A stretch of 6,623 nucleotides of DNA from Filomicrobium sp. (GTDB lineage Bacteria > Pseudomonadota > Alphaproteobacteria > Rhizobiales > Hyphomicrobiaceae): positions 1-6,623 of the forward strand of contig JAUWFF010000067.1 of assembly GCA_030607105.1 (NCBI GenBank). The letters run 5' to 3'. The position numbers were made by a program, and so were the translations under genes. The notes below the pieces were generated by a model, which ran no database searches, had not been told where the DNA came from, and saw only the letters and a program-made list of their open reading frames with translations. Shown in pieces: positions 6,476-6,623 of this stretch. How positions within the stretch are numbered: the first letter of the stretch is position 1; each line of letters opens with the position of its first letter.

Positions 6476-6502
6476 GTTCTCGCGGAGATCATCCGCGTGA
6501 GC
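6476..6502. repeat. 11-position imperfect inverted repeat upstream of the operon
   Basis: GTTCTCGCGGA (6476-6486) and TCCGCGTGAGC (6492-6502) can form a stem with 10 of 11 positions paired (one T-T mismatch and one T-G wobble) around a 5-nt GATCA loop. No T-run follows on either strand, so an intrinsic terminator is unlikely. It lies about 145 nt upstream of the sigma-54-like element, a distance compatible with an enhancer-type activator site, but the motif is not one I recognise. Confidence 0.35.
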
Positions 6503-6623
6503 GAATCTACGAAATCGCCCTTAACGTTGATCTATCATGACAAATGGCCAAGCATATGCAACATCATTTCTGCTATTATGGTGTTAGCCAGGCTGAAGCG
6601 TTGCGCCTGGGAACCGTCACGGT

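Larger units (their letters stand above)
6253..6623. other. Upstream region of prkA and undetermined right edge
   Basis: About 370 nt without a supportable gene. It holds the sigma-54-like promoter (6318-6333), a near-match to a general-stress promoter (6274-6301), and the inverted repeat at 6476-6502. At the far right two short open frames run off the window: a plus-strand frame from an ATG at 6544 (begins MAKHMQHHF, no Shine-Dalgarno) and a minus-strand frame entering from the edge and stopping at 6535 (ends MMLHMLGHLS). Each is under 30 codons and neither matches a family I recognise, so no gene is called. Confidence 0.6.

Noticed and set aside
6544..6623. Possible start of a plus-strand gene running off the right edge (MAKHMQHHF...)
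   Set aside because: Only 26 codons are visible, there is no Shine-Dalgarno, and an equally open minus-strand frame covers the same bases. The evidence cannot choose between them.

Overview
The window looks like chromosomal DNA of an alphaproteobacterium, probably of the Rhizobiales/Hyphomicrobiales. The left-edge gene has the C-terminal architecture of TIGR02302 (DUF4175), a family I know only from Alphaproteobacteria. Codon use is GC-rich at third positions, and the other three genes are close in sequence to their proteobacterial orthologues. No genus can be named from sequence alone.

Layout. Bases 1-705 (+) hold the 3' end of the TIGR02302-type gene, with a Gln/Gly-rich tandem-repeat tract. 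Bases 706-1380 hold no intact gene. They contain a weak terminator-like hairpin just after the first stop and a short stretch (about 1054-1131) that reads like the last 26 residues of a LysR-type regulator, probably a gene relic. Bases 1381-6240 are a three-gene block on the minus strand, read right to left: prkA (AAA+ Ser/Thr protein kinase), yeaH (VWA/MIDAS protein, DUF444) and spoVR (SpoVR/YcgB). The intergenic gaps are 51 and 15 nt. Bases 6241-6623 are the upstream control region of prkA plus undetermined sequence.

How the genes work together. PrkA, YeaH and SpoVR are a recurrent conserved trio (yeaG-yeaH and ycgB in E. coli, where they belong to stationary-phase and nitrogen-starvation responses). 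The kinase has an intact P-loop and C-terminal PrkA domain. YeaH has a complete DxSxS metal-ion adhesion motif, so an AAA+/VWA partnership is plausible. SpoVR carries conserved His/Glu clusters and has no settled biochemical activity. The trio is the nearest thing here to an incompletely described system, but the family itself is known.

Regulation visible in the DNA. A sigma-54-like -24/-12 element (GG-N10-GC) lies about 80 nt upstream of the chosen prkA start, in keeping with reported RpoN control of yeaGH in enterobacteria. A perfect 8-bp GC hairpin with a UUCG loop in the mRNA sits between prkA and yeaH and could set differential expression in the operon. No tRNA, rRNA, CRISPR array, insertion sequence or phage gene was seen.
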